Shown: positions 19,769-29,041 of the stretch, piece after piece
How positions within the stretch are numbered: position 1 is the first letter of the stretch
Layout: each line of letters begins with the position of its first letter
DNA from: Sphingorhabdus wooponensis
GTDB lineage: Bacteria; Pseudomonadota; Alphaproteobacteria; Sphingomonadales; Sphingomonadaceae
DNA length: 64,000 nucleotides
NCBI RefSeq assembly: GCF_003933235.1
Contig: NZ_RWJI01000001.1
Span: 1,122,001-1,186,000 of the forward strand
Direction: 5' to 3'
Position numbers and translations under genes: made by a program
The notes under the pieces: model-generated
Told to the model about the DNA's origin: nothing
Seen by the model: the letters and a program-made list of their open reading frames with translations, nothing else
The model's database searches: none

Positions 19769-20685
19769 AAGCGCAATCGATCCTCGAAACCATTGGTAAC
19801 AGCCCGCATATTCGCATGGGACGTATGTTCCCGAATGCAGAGGTCTGGATTAAGTCGGAACGGTCAAATCCCGGCGGATCGATTAAGGACCGCATTGGCT
19901 TGGCCATGATTGAGGCGGCCGAAAAGGATGGTAGTCTTAAACCCGGCGGCACAATCATTGAACCAACCTCCGGCAATACCGGCGTTGGCCTTGCAATGGT
20001 CGCGGCAGTGAAGGGCTATAAGCTCATCCTCGTCATGCCCGAATCCATGTCGCTGGAACGTCGCCGTTTGATGCTGGCTTATGGCGCTTCATTTGACCTT
20101 ACCCCGCGTGAAAAGGGCATGAGAGGTGCGATTGAACGCGCATTAGAATTGGTATCACAAACCGCAAATTCATGGATGCCACAGCAATTCGAAAATCCGG
20201 CCAACATCAACGTCCATGTGCGCACCACAGCGCTGGAGATATTGGAAGATTTTGCCGACACCCCTATTGATGTAATGATCACTGGCGTCGGCACTGGCGG
20301 GCATATCACTGGTTGTGCAGAAGTCCTGAAAAAGGCTTGGCCAAAGCTCAAAGTCTTCGCGGTCGAGCCGACGTTATCGCCCGTCATCAGCGGAGGCCAG
20401 CCAGGTCCACATGCGATCCAGGGGATTGGCGCTGGATTCATTCCAGACAATTTGCACACCGCTTTACTAGATGGTGTTATTCAGGTTGATCCTGAAGCAG
20501 CAAAAGAAACCGCGCGCCGCGCCGCGCGCGAAGAGGGCATGCTGGTCGGCATCTCATCAGGTGCAACGCTGGCTGCAATTGCGCAGAAACTACCTGAACT
20601 ACCGGCTGGAACCCGCGTCCTTGGTTTCAATTATGATACTGGTGAGCGCTATCTGTCGGTTCCGGATTTCTTACCGGTGGAATAA
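19765..20685 (+). CDS. cysK: Cysteine synthase A (O-acetylserine sulfhydrylase)
   Basis: This PLP enzyme makes cysteine from O-acetylserine and sulfide. The 306 residues contain the PLP lysine in [10 protein letters not shown] (Lys41), the substrate loop [12 protein letters not shown] (about 71-82) and the glycine-rich [10 protein letters not shown] (about 174-183). The length and N-terminus fit CysK; CysM or a cystathionine-beta-synthase-like variant is possible. It overlaps the MFS gene by 4 bp and ends at a strong bidirectional terminator. Confidence 0.92.
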   Translation: MKAQSILETIGNSPHIRMGRMFPNAEVWIKSERSNPGGSIKDRIGLAMIEAAEKDGSLKPGGTIIEPTSGNTGVGLAMVAAVKGYKLILVMPESMSLERRRLMLAYGASFDLTPREKGMRGAIERALELVSQTANSWMPQQFENPANINVHVRTTALEILEDFADTPIDVMITGVGTGGHITGCAEVLKKAWPKLKVFAVEPTLSPVISGGQPGPHAIQGIGAGFIPDNLHTALLDGVIQVDPEAAKETARRAAREEGMLVGISSGATLAAIAQKLPELPAGTRVLGFNYDTGERYLSVPDFLPVE

Positions 20686-20703
20686 ACCAAAGCTTGCATA
20701 AAC

Positions 20704-20742
20704 AAAAAATGCCGGGAGATAACTTCCCGGCATTTTGTTTTT
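20704..20742. terminator. Bidirectional terminator between convergent cysK and acyl-CoA dehydrogenase
   Basis: GCCGGGA (20711-20717) and TCCCGGC (20725-20731) form the GC stem, extended by AAAAT/ATTTT on both sides; T-rich sequence follows on the + strand and, because of the upstream A-run, also on the - strand. Confidence 0.88.
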
Positions 20743-20761
20743 CTGACGGAGCAATGGGTGT

Positions 20762-22561
20762 TTAAGCTGCTGCGAACATTTCCGGCGTAAGTGCCATAAT
20801 CGCCTCACTGCCTGCTTCAATCTTGCGACGAAGCGCGCCACAATCCGGCATGTGACGCTCCGCAAAATAACGCGCGGTAACTAGCTTGGTTTCGTAAAAT
20901 GCCGCGTTTCCTATGCCCGCATCCAAAGCCTTCTGTGCGCTTTGCGCCATACGCAGCCATTGCAGGCCAAGCGCAACAATGCCCATGATGTGCATATAAT
21001 GATGCGCGCCTGCGCCGATATTGTTTGGATTGGCCATGCCATTTTGCATGAACCACATGGTCGACGCCTTCAAATCACCATTGGCCTTCTCAAGGCGACC
21101 AGCCAAATCCGCCAACGGCCCATCCTTGGCAGCAGCGCATTCCTCATCGACAATCTTGAAAAGCGCCTGAATAGCGCGACCACCATTTTGGGCGAGCTTT
21201 CGGCCGACGAGATCCATGGCTTGCACACCGTTCGTGCCTTCATAGATCATCGCGATACGGGCATCGCGGACATATTGCTCCATGCCCCATTCGGCGATGT
21301 AGCCATGGCCGCCATAGACTTGCTGCGCGTTGGTTGCGACTTCATAGCCCTTGTCCGTGCCATAGCCTTTGATGACCGGCGTTAACAAAGACAGTAAATC
21401 ATCAGCGGTCTGGCGCTCTTCCTCGGTTTGCGCATGATGCAGCAAATCGGCCTGCAACGCGCCCCATAGACACAAGGCACGCATGCCCTCAGTAAATGCC
21501 TTTGCATCCATCAACATACGGCGCACATCAGGGTGCACAAACAAAGTGTCGGCCTTTTGCTCCAAATCCTGCGGTCCAGTCAGCGCGCGGCCCTGACGGC
21601 GGTCTTGCGCATAATGCACCGCATTTTGGTATGCGACTTCTGCAATGCCTAAGCCCTGCTGCCCCACGCCCAAGCGCGCGATGTTCATCATGATGAACAT
21701 GGCCGCGAGGCCTTTATTCTCTTCGCCAACTAAATAGCCGGTGGCGCCGTCATAGTTCATCACGCAGGTGGCGTTGCCGTGGATGCCCATTTTATGTTCA
21801 ATCGAACCACAGGACAAAGCATTACGTGCACCAAGCGACCCGTCGTCATTCACAAGGAATTTGGGCACGATGAACAACGATATGCCTTTTACACTGTCCG
21901 GTGCACCGGGTGTTTTTGCGAGTACCAAATGAATGATATTCTCAGTCAGGTCGTGCTCCCCCGACGAAATGAAAATTTTAGTCCCGGAAATCGCGTAGCT
22001 GCCATCTCCATTAGGTTCTGCCTTAGTGCGAATAAGGCCAAGGTCGGTTCCACAATGCGGCTCGGTCAGGTTCATTGTCCCGCCCCATTTGCCCGAGATC
22101 ATGTTCGGGGCATATTTGGCCTTCTGCTCCTCACTGCCCTTAACCAAAATCGCCGATACCGCGCCCTGCGTCAGGCCGGGATACATCGCAAACGCCATGT
22201 TGGAACTCGCCATCAGCTCCTCAAAGGCCATGGAGACGATGTGCGGCATGCCCTGCCCGCCAAACTCCACGGGACTCGACAATGTGCCCCAGCCACCTTC
22301 GCAATATAGCTTATAGGCTTCCTTGAAGCCCTCAGGCGTAGTCACGCTGCCATCCTCATGCCGGGTGCAGCCCTGCAGATCACCAACTTGGTTCAAGGGG
22401 AACAGGACATTTTCAACAAATTTTGCGCCTTCAGTCAGAATCGCATCAATCATATCTGGGCTGGCATTTTCAAAACCGGGCAAATTGGCGTAGCGCTCAA
22501 CACCCAAAACTTCGTTAAGGATGAACTGCGTGTCGCGAACGGGGGCGGTGTAGCTTGGCAT
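20762..22561 (-). CDS. Acyl-CoA dehydrogenase (long form with C-terminal extension domain)
   Basis: This FAD enzyme introduces the alpha-beta double bond into an acyl-CoA thioester. The 599 residues exceed the approximately 380 of short-chain dehydrogenases and fit the DmdC-like group with a C-terminal acyl-CoA-dehydrogenase_C domain. Visible motifs are [19 protein letters not shown] (FAD/substrate site, about 164-182), [15 protein letters not shown] (about 194-208) and the C-terminal [18 protein letters not shown] clear AAGGAC ribosome site precedes the ATG. The MerR regulator gene lies 32 bp upstream in the same orientation, suggesting a regulated fatty- or amino-acid-catabolic operon. The true substrate (fatty acyl, 3-methylthiopropionyl or branched acyl) is not determinable. 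Confidence 0.9.
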   Translation of the reverse strand: MPSYTAPVRDTQFILNEVLGVERYANLPGFENASPDMIDAILTEGAKFVENVLFPLNQVGDLQGCTRHEDGSVTTPEGFKEAYKLYCEGGWGTLSSPVEFGGQGMPHIVSMAFEELMASSNMAFAMYPGLTQGAVSAILVKGSEEQKAKYAPNMISGKWGGTMNLTEPHCGTDLGLIRTKAEPNGDGSYAISGTKIFISSGEHDLTENIIHLVLAKTPGAPDSVKGISLFIVPKFLVNDDGSLGARNALSCGSIEHKMGIHGNATCVMNYDGATGYLVGEENKGLAAMFIMMNIARLGVGQQGLGIAEVAYQNAVHYAQDRRQGRALTGPQDLEQKADTLFVHPDVRRMLMDAKAFTEGMRALCLWGALQADLLHHAQTEEERQTADDLLSLLTPVIKGYGTDKGYEVATNAQQVYGGHGYIAEWGMEQYVRDARIAMIYEGTNGVQAMDLVGRKLAQNGGRAIQALFKIVDEECAAAKDGPLADLAGRLEKANGDLKASTMWFMQNGMANPNNIGAGAHHYMHIMGIVALGLQWLRMAQSAQKALDAGIGNAAFYETKLVTARYFAERHMPDCGALRRKIEAGSEAIMALTPEMFAAA

Positions 22562-22593
22562 TTTCGGTCCTTTAGATAGCAGTGAATAGGGCG

Positions 22594-23046
22594 TTACGCC
22601 GCGGCAGATTTTTCTGCGGCTTCGACCTGTTCTACCGTTGAAACAAATTCGGTCAGCTCTTTAATCGCGCTCTCAATATCATCGCGTTGAGACTTCAACA
22701 GATTGATACGGTCGCGACATTTTTCAATGGTCACGCGGCGTTGAATATTGCGGCCGTCATTCAGGTCATACAGATCTATCATCTCGCGAATTTCAGCAAG
22801 GCTAAAACCAACCCGCTTTGCCCGCAATATCCACGCCAAACGCGCCCTGTCCCGTTTTGAATAAATGCGTGCTAAGCCCATACGTTCCGGAGAAATCAGG
22901 CCCTGATCTTCGTAAAAACGCAAGGCCCGCGCCGTTACCTCAAATTCGACCGACAGGTCGGATATCGTAAACGAATCCCGATTATATGCGTCAGGCGTGT
23001 CGATAGTCGCATCGGCTCGCCTTTCTTCGCGCGTGACAGATTCCAT
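22594..23046 (-). CDS. MerR-family transcriptional regulator
   Basis: A 150-residue regulator with a winged helix-turn-helix at about 28-95: [61 protein letters not shown] dimerising coiled coil follows (about 107-145, [29 protein letters not shown]). There is no cysteine cluster for metal sensing; the single Cys lies in the coiled coil. Related MerR proteins in proteobacteria (LiuR-like) control acyl-CoA and branched-chain catabolism, which fits the adjoining acyl-CoA dehydrogenase. A perfect palindrome sits 35 bp upstream of the start and is a likely autoregulatory operator. Confidence 0.9.
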   Translation of the reverse strand: MESVTREERRADATIDTPDAYNRDSFTISDLSVEFEVTARALRFYEDQGLISPERMGLARIYSKRDRARLAWILRAKRVGFSLAEIREMIDLYDLNDGRNIQRRVTIEKCRDRINLLKSQRDDIESAIKELTEFVSTVEQVEAAEKSAAA

Positions 23047-23080
23047 AGCGCCTTCCCTCTTGGTTGCCCTAACGTCACTA

Positions 23081-23098
23081 GTTTACGTTAGCGTAAAC
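23081..23098. promoter_or_regulatory. Palindromic operator upstream of the MerR gene
   Basis: GTTTACG-TTAG-CGTAAAC is a perfect 7-bp inverted repeat with a 4-bp centre, placed in the promoter region of the MerR-acyl-CoA dehydrogenase pair. Arms and spacing resemble the TTTACGT..ACGTAAA type of LiuR-like MerR sites. Confidence 0.6.
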
Positions 23099-23139
23099 GT
23101 CAATCGGGGAAGTGAGGGATGCGGCTGGAATATAGCGTG

Positions 23140-23928
23140 TTAAACTGATGGCTCAGGCAGCGATGCGTCTTCTGGCTTTGGTGCCAGTACCGGCGGCGAT
23201 AGCGCAGGATCATTTGTTGCATCCTTTGCCCCCGTCACAGCTTCTGTGGCTGGCTGCGGCGATGGCCGCTTAACGGGCGTTGACGTATCTTGAAGAACGA
23301 CGACCTCCTGCCCCTTTTGCGTGACGTCGAATAATGCCTTGGCAAAGGCAAGGGGCAAGCGAATACAACCATGCGACGCGGGATATCCGGGCAAGTAACC
23401 GCCATGGATGGCAATCCCATCCCATGTCAGGCGCTGCATAAATGGCATTGGCGCATTGCTGTAGAGATTGGATTTATGATCGACATTTTTCTGAAGAATA
23501 TTGAAAATGCCCGTCGGCGTTTCTTTGCCTTTTTTCCCAGATGAAATGGTGCTGAAGCCAATTAGCTTATCGTTCTGAAACACATAAATCCGCTGAATAT
23601 CGAGCACGATAACGATTTTCATCGGTCCTTCGTATACATCCTGCTTGGCCCACCGAAACTGTCCGGGTTTCAGTGCGTCAACTGGCCCTTTTACGCGAGG
23701 CTTTGGCGCGGGGCTTGCAATCGGGGTTTTCGAAGCAGATGGATTTGTCGCAGGCGGCGGGACAACGGGTGCCGTAACTTGAGACGCAACGTCAGATAAC
23801 TGGCCTTGCTCTAAAGGTGCAGGCGCTGCCTGCTCCAATCCTTGCGTTCCAGCTTGGGCCGGCATGGCAGTCATCAACAAAAGCGCTATTATGCCCTGCA
23901 ATGTGCGGATACCCGCGCCGAAACCCAT
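23140..23928 (-). CDS. Secreted L,D-transpeptidase (YkuD domain)
   Basis: This protein would form L,D-crosslinks in peptidoglycan or attach proteins to it in the periplasm. The 262 residues start with a signal peptide ending PAQAGTQG (about residue 27), then a proline/alanine-rich linker (30-85) and the YkuD domain with VLDIQRIYVFQNDKLIGFSTISSGKKGKETPTG and the active-site signature IHGGYLPGYPASHGCIRLP (about 176-194, catalytic Cys in SHGC). A low-complexity tail rich in Pro/Ala follows. It is divergent from a second L,D-transpeptidase-fold gene at 24146. Confidence 0.9.
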   Translation of the reverse strand: MGFGAGIRTLQGIIALLLMTAMPAQAGTQGLEQAAPAPLEQGQLSDVASQVTAPVVPPPATNPSASKTPIASPAPKPRVKGPVDALKPGQFRWAKQDVYEGPMKIVIVLDIQRIYVFQNDKLIGFSTISSGKKGKETPTGIFNILQKNVDHKSNLYSNAPMPFMQRLTWDGIAIHGGYLPGYPASHGCIRLPLAFAKALFDVTQKGQEVVVLQDTSTPVKRPSPQPATEAVTGAKDATNDPALSPPVLAPKPEDASLPEPSV

Positions 23929-24145
23929 AATATTGCCCTAACTAACCTATATTGTGCCGCACAAGACAGCATATGAATGGGCATATCATCATCTATATGA
24001 AAATTCGACGTCAATTTTCCCGCAGCCATATATAATCAGCCTGCGCCCCCTAAGTTCCGACATGATGCGCCTAACCGTCCTGCTTTTGCGCTCAAATGCC
24101 TTAGAGACCCTATTTATCGCCAGCTTTGAGCCCTATCTTGCCCTT

Positions 24146-24772
24146 ATGAACATAGGACGCAGGCAATTCATTCACTCAGCGGTTTTAGGCGCAAGCTTAC
24201 TTACGGTTCCATCAAAGGCGGCCGACATTGTCTTTCGGCCGGGCACGGGCGCCGAACCGGGCAGCCCATCGCCTTTATTGCTTGATCGCGCAAAGGCAGC
24301 ATTGGCGGCGCATAATGCACGTATCCGCAACCATGATCTTCTTGCCATCGCAGACTTTTCAAAGCCATCGCGCGATCCGCGCTTTTACGTTGTCGATCTG
24401 CGCAGTGGGAAATCCGACACATTCTTGGTCGCCCATGGCAAAGGTTCGGATCCAAGCCATAGCGGCTGGGTCCAACATTTCTCTAACGTGCATGGGTCTG
24501 AGGCGACGTCCGCGGGCAGTTACCTCGTCGGTGAGACCTATTTTGGTCAATATGGCGAATCCCGCCGGTTAATCGGGCTTGATCCGCAAAATGACCAAGC
24601 TGAGGCCCGCGCGATTGTCATTCACCCTGCTTGGTATGTGAACCGATCGCTCATTCAAGACCAAGGCAAGATTGGCCGCAGCCAAGGCTGCTTTGCTTTT
24701 GCAAAGGATGATATCAACGTGATCCTGGAGCGCGTGGCCCCAGGATGCCTGCTATACGCGGATAAGGTGTAA
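24146..24772 (+). CDS. Murein L,D-transpeptidase catalytic domain family protein (YkuD_2 type)
   Basis: A 208-residue protein starts MNIGRRQFIHSAVLGASLL, a twin-arginine-like signal ending around SKA. The rest matches the YkuD_2-type family: RFYVVDLRSGKSDTFLVAHGKGSD, FSNVHGSEATSAGSYLVGE, VIHPAWYVN and the cysteine motif IGRSQGCFAFA (about 177-187). The open frame continues upstream to 23954, but ATG 24146 gives a clean signal peptide. It may be a transpeptidase or a related wall-binding protein; the canonical SHGC is replaced by SQGC. Its 3' end is 2 bp from the convergent SodC gene. Confidence 0.82.
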   Translation: MNIGRRQFIHSAVLGASLLTVPSKAADIVFRPGTGAEPGSPSPLLLDRAKAALAAHNARIRNHDLLAIADFSKPSRDPRFYVVDLRSGKSDTFLVAHGKGSDPSHSGWVQHFSNVHGSEATSAGSYLVGETYFGQYGESRRLIGLDPQNDQAEARAIVIHPAWYVNRSLIQDQGKIGRSQGCFAFAKDDINVILERVAPGCLLYADKV

Positions 24773-24774
24773 GC

Positions 24775-25314
24775 TCAGCTGCTGTTGCCGGATTTGAACA
24801 CGCCACAGATAATGCGCTTGCCGCTGTTCCCGCTTGGGTCGGTTTTATAGTCATCGGCTTTCTCGTGAATGACAAGCGCCCCGCCATCGGCATCCAGCAA
24901 ACCGTTCGGCCCGGTCAGCACGACATCCTTCAATTTATACTCCAGCGTGATTTTCATATCAGCGCCTGCGTTCACATTGGGCAAATCGCCGTCATGCGCG
25001 CCCATGGGGTTGTCGTGACCATGCTGCTTCATATCGGGGTTCCAGTGCGGCCCTGCGCTGGTGAAGTCGGGTGCTTCACATTTACCAACGGCATGGAGAT
25101 GCATGCCAAATGTTCCGGCCGTAGGCGCTTGAGCAGATAGGCTTAAAAACACGCCATCGCGCCGCTGGGATATGGTTGCAACGCCTGCCCAACTGCCATC
25201 GGCACGAGCCAGATCCGCCGTGATGACTTCAGAGGTCTCCGCCGCCTTCGTAGACTGCAGGGTCGAACAGCTGGCGAGTATTGGAAGGATGAAAATCGGC
25301 AGATATTTACGCAT
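24775..25314 (-). CDS. sodC: Cu/Zn superoxide dismutase, probable lipoprotein
   Basis: SodC converts periplasmic superoxide to peroxide. The 179 residues start MRKYLPIFILPILASCSTL; LASC is a lipobox, so the mature protein probably begins at Cys16 with a lipid anchor. The Cu/Zn core shows FGMHLHAVGKCE (two Cu His), HWNPDMKQHGHDNPMGAHDGDLPN (bridging and Zn His, Zn Asp), VIHEKADDYKTDPSGNSG (last Cu His and active-site loop) and a terminal RIICGVF cysteine for the intramolecular disulfide. ATG 25314 has GGAG 6 bp upstream; a longer frame to 25425 overlaps serB and is rejected. Confidence 0.92.
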   Translation of the reverse strand: MRKYLPIFILPILASCSTLQSTKAAETSEVITADLARADGSWAGVATISQRRDGVFLSLSAQAPTAGTFGMHLHAVGKCEAPDFTSAGPHWNPDMKQHGHDNPMGAHDGDLPNVNAGADMKITLEYKLKDVVLTGPNGLLDADGGALVIHEKADDYKTDPSGNSGKRIICGVFKSGNSS

Positions 25315-25335
25315 ATTCTTCTCCTGAATCTGGGT

Positions 25336-25350
25336 TGTTGCGTGCAACAT
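25336..25350. promoter_or_regulatory. Palindrome upstream of sodC
   Basis: TGTTGCGTGCAACAT lies 22 bp upstream of the sodC start. The arms GTTGC/GCAAC are inverted, and the sequence is nearly identical to TGTTGCAGTGCAACAT ahead of ilvB (27251-27266), differing by one inserted base. Confidence 0.45.
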
Positions 25351-25387
25351 AACATCAACCGTACGGCACTCAATTTGTTTCCTGCAT

Positions 25388-26278
25388 TCACTCCGCCCAT
25401 TCGCTGGGCTTAACACCTTGCGCAAATAGCAAGGCTGTCAGATCATTGTGCCGCACGGAAAAATTCGCGGCTTGCGCCAATTGCGGACGCGGATGATAGC
25501 CCACACCAAGGCCCCCGCCCGACACCGCTGCGGCAATCATGGGCAAGTCATTCGCGCCATCACCAACAGCTAGCGTAGTAGCCAAATCAATCCCACGCAT
25601 TTCAGCGGCTGATTGCAGGACTGCCTGCTTAGTAGACGCATCCACGATATCGGCAGCCAGCGCGCCGGTCAGCCGCCCATCTTTAATCTCCAGAACATTG
25701 GCATGCACCTCATGAAAGCCCAGCCTATCCGCCACAGGGCCCGTAAAACTGGTAAACCCACCCGACACGAGCACCGCATGTGCGCCCCATCCAGTCATCG
25801 TACGCACAAGGATATCTGCCCCCGGCATTGGCTGCACGCGTTCACGCAGGCACTGCGCAACGACATCCTCGTCCAACCCCGCCAGCAGAGCGACCCGCGC
25901 CTTTAACGCCTCGGCAAAATCGAGCTCACCGGCCATTGCCCGCTCGGTAATCGCGGCAATCTCTGGCTTAATGCCAGCATAGTCCGCCAATTCGTCAATG
26001 CATTCGACCGTAATCATGGTGCTGTCCATGTCGGACACCAACAACATTTTTCGGCGGTTACCCTCATGCTGGATGGCAATATCAAAACGATCCTCAATAA
26101 CCGCGAGGGCCGAGCGCGCATCGGATAGGTCGCCTTCAAACAATATATCGGCAGCTTTGCCTTCTGCGAGCCAGTCAAAAGCCTTTGGCATACAGCCAGC
26201 TTCGGCCAATCTATCCTTGGCCTCGGAAAAATTGCCGCTTTCCAGACTATCTGCTGCTATCAGAGTGCAAATGGGCAT
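25388..26278 (-). CDS. serB: Phosphoserine phosphatase
   Basis: SerB is the last enzyme of serine synthesis. The 296 residues have an N-terminal ACT-like region (1-75) and a HAD hydrolase domain with the nucleophile motif VSDMDSTMITVE (about 81-92), CIDELADYAG, the motif-II serine VLVSGGFTSF (about 168-177), and the motif-IV AVGDGANDLPMIAAA (about 241-255). It is divergent from miaA with 16 bp between chosen starts, and lies just upstream of sodC on the same strand. Confidence 0.93.
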   Translation of the reverse strand: MPICTLIAADSLESGNFSEAKDRLAEAGCMPKAFDWLAEGKAADILFEGDLSDARSALAVIEDRFDIAIQHEGNRRKMLLVSDMDSTMITVECIDELADYAGIKPEIAAITERAMAGELDFAEALKARVALLAGLDEDVVAQCLRERVQPMPGADILVRTMTGWGAHAVLVSGGFTSFTGPVADRLGFHEVHANVLEIKDGRLTGALAADIVDASTKQAVLQSAAEMRGIDLATTLAVGDGANDLPMIAAAVSGGGLGVGYHPRPQLAQAANFSVRHNDLTALLFAQGVKPSEWAE

Positions 26279-26294
26279 ATCGAATCCTCAAAAT

Positions 26295-27197
26295 ATGGTC
26301 GCGCTTATTGCGGGTCCGACAGCAAGCGGCAAGACGGCATTAGCGCTGCATCTGGCCCGATCCGGCAATTTCGAGATAATCAACGCCGATAGTGCGCAAG
26401 TTTATTCTGACCTGCCGATATTGAGCGCCCAGCCCACAGCCGATGAACAAAGCAGCGTTCCGCATCATCTTTTTAGCTATATCGACGGCGTCACCCCCTG
26501 CTCCGCCGCACGCTGGGCCAAAGATGCCAAGGACGTTATTGCGCGCGCCCATTCAGCAGGCGCTACGCCGATATTGGTGGGCGGCAGCGGCCTTTACCTC
26601 CGCACCTTGCTGGAGGGCATTGCCCCCATTCCAGAAGTGGATCCAGAATTGCGGGCAGCAATCCGCGCTATGCCGGTGGCAGATGCTTATGCCGCGCTGC
26701 AAACATATGATGCGCCCGTTGCCGCAACCTTAGCCCCCACGGATGTCAGCCGCATCAGTCGCGCACTTGAAGTCGTGCAAAGCACCGGACGCAGCATTTT
26801 GGCATGGCGCGCAACCAAGACTGGCGGAATATCTGCGGACATAGCATTGCGACCATTGTTGCTCTTGCCCCCACGCGATTGGCTATACGACCGCTGCGAC
26901 ACACGCTTCGAACAAATGATGGCGCATGGCGCAATTGATGAAGTGGAAGCATTGCTTGCCCGCAATCTGCCGCAGGATGCGCCCGTTATGCGCGCCATCG
27001 GCGTACCGGAGATTGCGGCTTATTTAAAAGGCATGATGACACGGGACGAAGCGATTGCGCGCGGCCAAATTGCCACCCGACAATATGCAAAGCGGCAGTT
27101 TACCTGGTTTCGCAATCAAGCGCCTGCGGATTGGCATCGCACAAATGAAGTAATAAATGATTCAAATATAGGTAATTTTGAAATAATATTTCAATGA
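26295..27197 (+). CDS. miaA: tRNA dimethylallyltransferase
   Basis: MiaA adds a dimethylallyl group to A37 of tRNAs that read UNN codons. The 300 residues begin MVALIAGPTASGKTALAL with the P-loop at 6-14, then INADSAQVYSDLPILSAQP (substrate-binding Asp and Thr region), VGGSGLYLRTLLEG, and the tRNA-binding tail RQYAKRQFTWFRNQ. An in-frame ATG at 26271 overlaps serB and would add 8 residues; it is possible because neither start has a convincing ribosome site. The gene ends in an unusually A+T-rich stretch just before the ilvB control region. Confidence 0.92.
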   Translation: MVALIAGPTASGKTALALHLARSGNFEIINADSAQVYSDLPILSAQPTADEQSSVPHHLFSYIDGVTPCSAARWAKDAKDVIARAHSAGATPILVGGSGLYLRTLLEGIAPIPEVDPELRAAIRAMPVADAYAALQTYDAPVAATLAPTDVSRISRALEVVQSTGRSILAWRATKTGGISADIALRPLLLLPPRDWLYDRCDTRFEQMMAHGAIDEVEALLARNLPQDAPVMRAIGVPEIAAYLKGMMTRDEAIARGQIATRQYAKRQFTWFRNQAPADWHRTNEVINDSNIGNFEIIFQ

Positions 27198-27203
27198 ATG
27201 TAT

Positions 27204-27270
27204 TTGACAAGTCATTTTCTAATCATTAGCTAGCCCGCTCTTGCTTACCCTGTTGCAGTGCAACATAGGG
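27204..27270 (+). promoter_or_regulatory. Control region of ilvBNC with inverted repeat
   Basis: TTGACA (27204-27209) is a good -35 box but no strong -10 follows at 17 bp (TAGCTA). Downstream, CCCT-GTTGCA-G-TGCAAC-AT-AGGG (27248-27270) forms a nested inverted repeat 28 bp before the ilvB start. A short frame at 27198 would encode an 11-residue peptide containing Leu-Ile-Ile, but it has no ribosome site, and I cannot call it a leader peptide. Confidence 0.4.
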
Positions 27271-27298
27271 AAGCCGCTAAACATATAAGGACTGTCTA

Positions 27299-29041
27299 GT
27301 GCCCGAAAAATCCGGCGCAGAAATTTTGATTGATATCCTGGTTGAACAGGGCGTGGACACCGTATTCGGTTATCCCGGTGGTGCTGTATTGCCCATTTAC
27401 GACGCCTTATTTCAGCAGAAGAAAATTAAACATGTCCTCGTCCGGCATGAGGCTGGCGCCGCGCATGCGGCTGAGGGTTATGCCCGCGCAACGGGTAAAC
27501 CAGGTGTTGTGCTGGTCACGTCTGGCCCCGGTGCGACCAATGCCGTTACCGGTATTGCCGACGCATTTATGGATTCTATTCCTTTGATTGTGTTGACCGG
27601 TCAGGTCGCAACAAATTTGATCGGTTCCGATGCCTTTCAAGAGGCCGACACTGTCGGCATTACACGCCATTGTTCCAAGCATAATTATTTGGTGAAGGAC
27701 CCAGCTGAGCTCGCCACCATTGTGCGGGAGGCTTTTTCCATTGCCACGAAAGGACGCCCCGGTCCGGTTGTCATCGACATTCCCAAAAATGTGCAGGTTG
27801 CAACGGCAAGTACCGATGTAAAGCGCCCTGCACGTACGCGCTTCACATATGCGGGTGAGGCCGACTATGCCGAAATCAACCGCGCGGTGGAATTGATTGC
27901 CAACGCTAAGGCACCGATTTTGTACACGGGCGGCGGCATCATCAATTCAGGCCCCGCCGCCAGTGAAGCGCTGCGTGAGTTGGCTGAGCTGACTGGCGCG
28001 CCGGTGACATCGACGTTGATGGGCCTTGGCGCTTACCCCGCCTCCGGCGACGCTTGGTTAGGTATGCTCGGCATGCACGGCACCTATGAAGCCAATATGG
28101 CCATGAACCAATGCGATGTCATGGTCTGCTTGGGCGCGCGCTTTGACGACCGTGTAACAGGCCGATTGGACGCATTTTCACCCGACAGCGTCAAAATTCA
28201 CGTCGATATAGACCGCAGTTCGATGAACAAGACCGTGCGCGTTGACTTACCCATCGTTGCGGATGTTGGCACGGCCATGCGTCAGATGATTGATGTATGG
28301 AAAGGCCGGAAATACAAAAAACAGTCGCTAGAGGATTGGTGGGCACGCATCGCCGGATGGCGCGCCGTTGACTGTCTCAGCTACCCCGGCAGCACGCAGG
28401 AAATCATGCCGCAATATGCGATTGAGCGCCTGTTCGAAGCGACCAAGGACAAATCGCCAATTATCTCGACTGAGGTTGGCCAGCATCAAATGTGGGCGGC
28501 GCAACATTTTCATTTTGATGCGCCAAACAAATGGCTGACCAGCGGCGGACTAGGGACGATGGGCTATGGCCTACCTGCGGCAATCGGCGCGCAATTGGGT
28601 AATCCAAACGCGCTTGTCATCGACATCGCCGGTGAAGCATCGATCCAGATGAACATTCAAGAGATGGCAACGGCCACGCAATATCGTTTGCCGGTAAAGG
28701 TATTCATCCTCAACAATGAATGGATGGGGATGGTGCGCCAATGGCAAGAGCTGACATATGAAAGCCGCTATTCCGAAAGCTATTCGGACAGCCTGCCCGA
28801 CTTTGTTGCGCTGGCCGAAGCATATGGCTGGAAAGGCATTCGTTGCGATGACCCCGCCAAGCTTGATGATGCCATCGCCGAAATGTTGGCGTATGACGGA
28901 CCAGTCATGTTCGATTGCCGTGTGCACAAAACATCGAACTGCTTCCCGATGATACCATCAGGCGCAGCCCATACGGACATGATCCTCAATGCAGACCAAG
29001 TATCGGGCACCATGGATGACGAAGCAAAGGCGCTCGTATAA
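27299..29041 (+). CDS. ilvB: Acetolactate synthase large subunit
   Basis: The catalytic subunit condenses pyruvate with pyruvate or 2-oxobutyrate, opening valine, leucine and isoleucine synthesis. The 580 residues use a GTG start with AAGGA 8 bp upstream. Domains: TPP-binding pyrimidine domain with VFGYPGGAVLPIYDAL and the catalytic Glu in VRHEAGAAHAAEGYARATG; central FAD domain; C-terminal TPP domain with GGLGTMGYGLPAAIGAQ and the Mg site IAGEASIQMNIQE, where the usual GDGSF-type motif is GEASI. The stop shares one base with ilvN (TAATG). Confidence 0.95.
   Translation: MPEKSGAEILIDILVEQGVDTVFGYPGGAVLPIYDALFQQKKIKHVLVRHEAGAAHAAEGYARATGKPGVVLVTSGPGATNAVTGIADAFMDSIPLIVLTGQVATNLIGSDAFQEADTVGITRHCSKHNYLVKDPAELATIVREAFSIATKGRPGPVVIDIPKNVQVATASTDVKRPARTRFTYAGEADYAEINRAVELIANAKAPILYTGGGIINSGPAASEALRELAELTGAPVTSTLMGLGAYPASGDAWLGMLGMHGTYEANMAMNQCDVMVCLGARFDDRVTGRLDAFSPDSVKIHVDIDRSSMNKTVRVDLPIVADVGTAMRQMIDVWKGRKYKKQSLEDWWARIAGWRAVDCLSYPGSTQEIMPQYAIERLFEATKDKSPIISTEVGQHQMWAAQHFHFDAPNKWLTSGGLGTMGYGLPAAIGAQLGNPNALVIDIAGEASIQMNIQEMATATQYRLPVKVFILNNEWMGMVRQWQELTYESRYSESYSDSLPDFVALAEAYGWKGIRCDDPAKLDDAIAEMLAYDGPVMFDCRVHKTSNCFPMIPSGAAHTDMILNADQVSGTMDDEAKALV

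Noticed and set aside
23954-24145. 64-residue extension of the YkuD_2-type protein
   Set aside because: It masks the twin-arginine-like signal starting at 24146 and covers the divergent promoter region.
25315-25425. 37-residue extension of SodC
   Set aside because: It overlaps the serB 3' end and would move the lipobox away from the N-terminus.
27198-27233. 11-residue Leu/Ile-containing peptide as an ilvB leader
   Set aside because: No ribosome site, only four branched-chain residues, and no terminator hairpin follows; a chance frame overlapping a promoter-like TTGACA.
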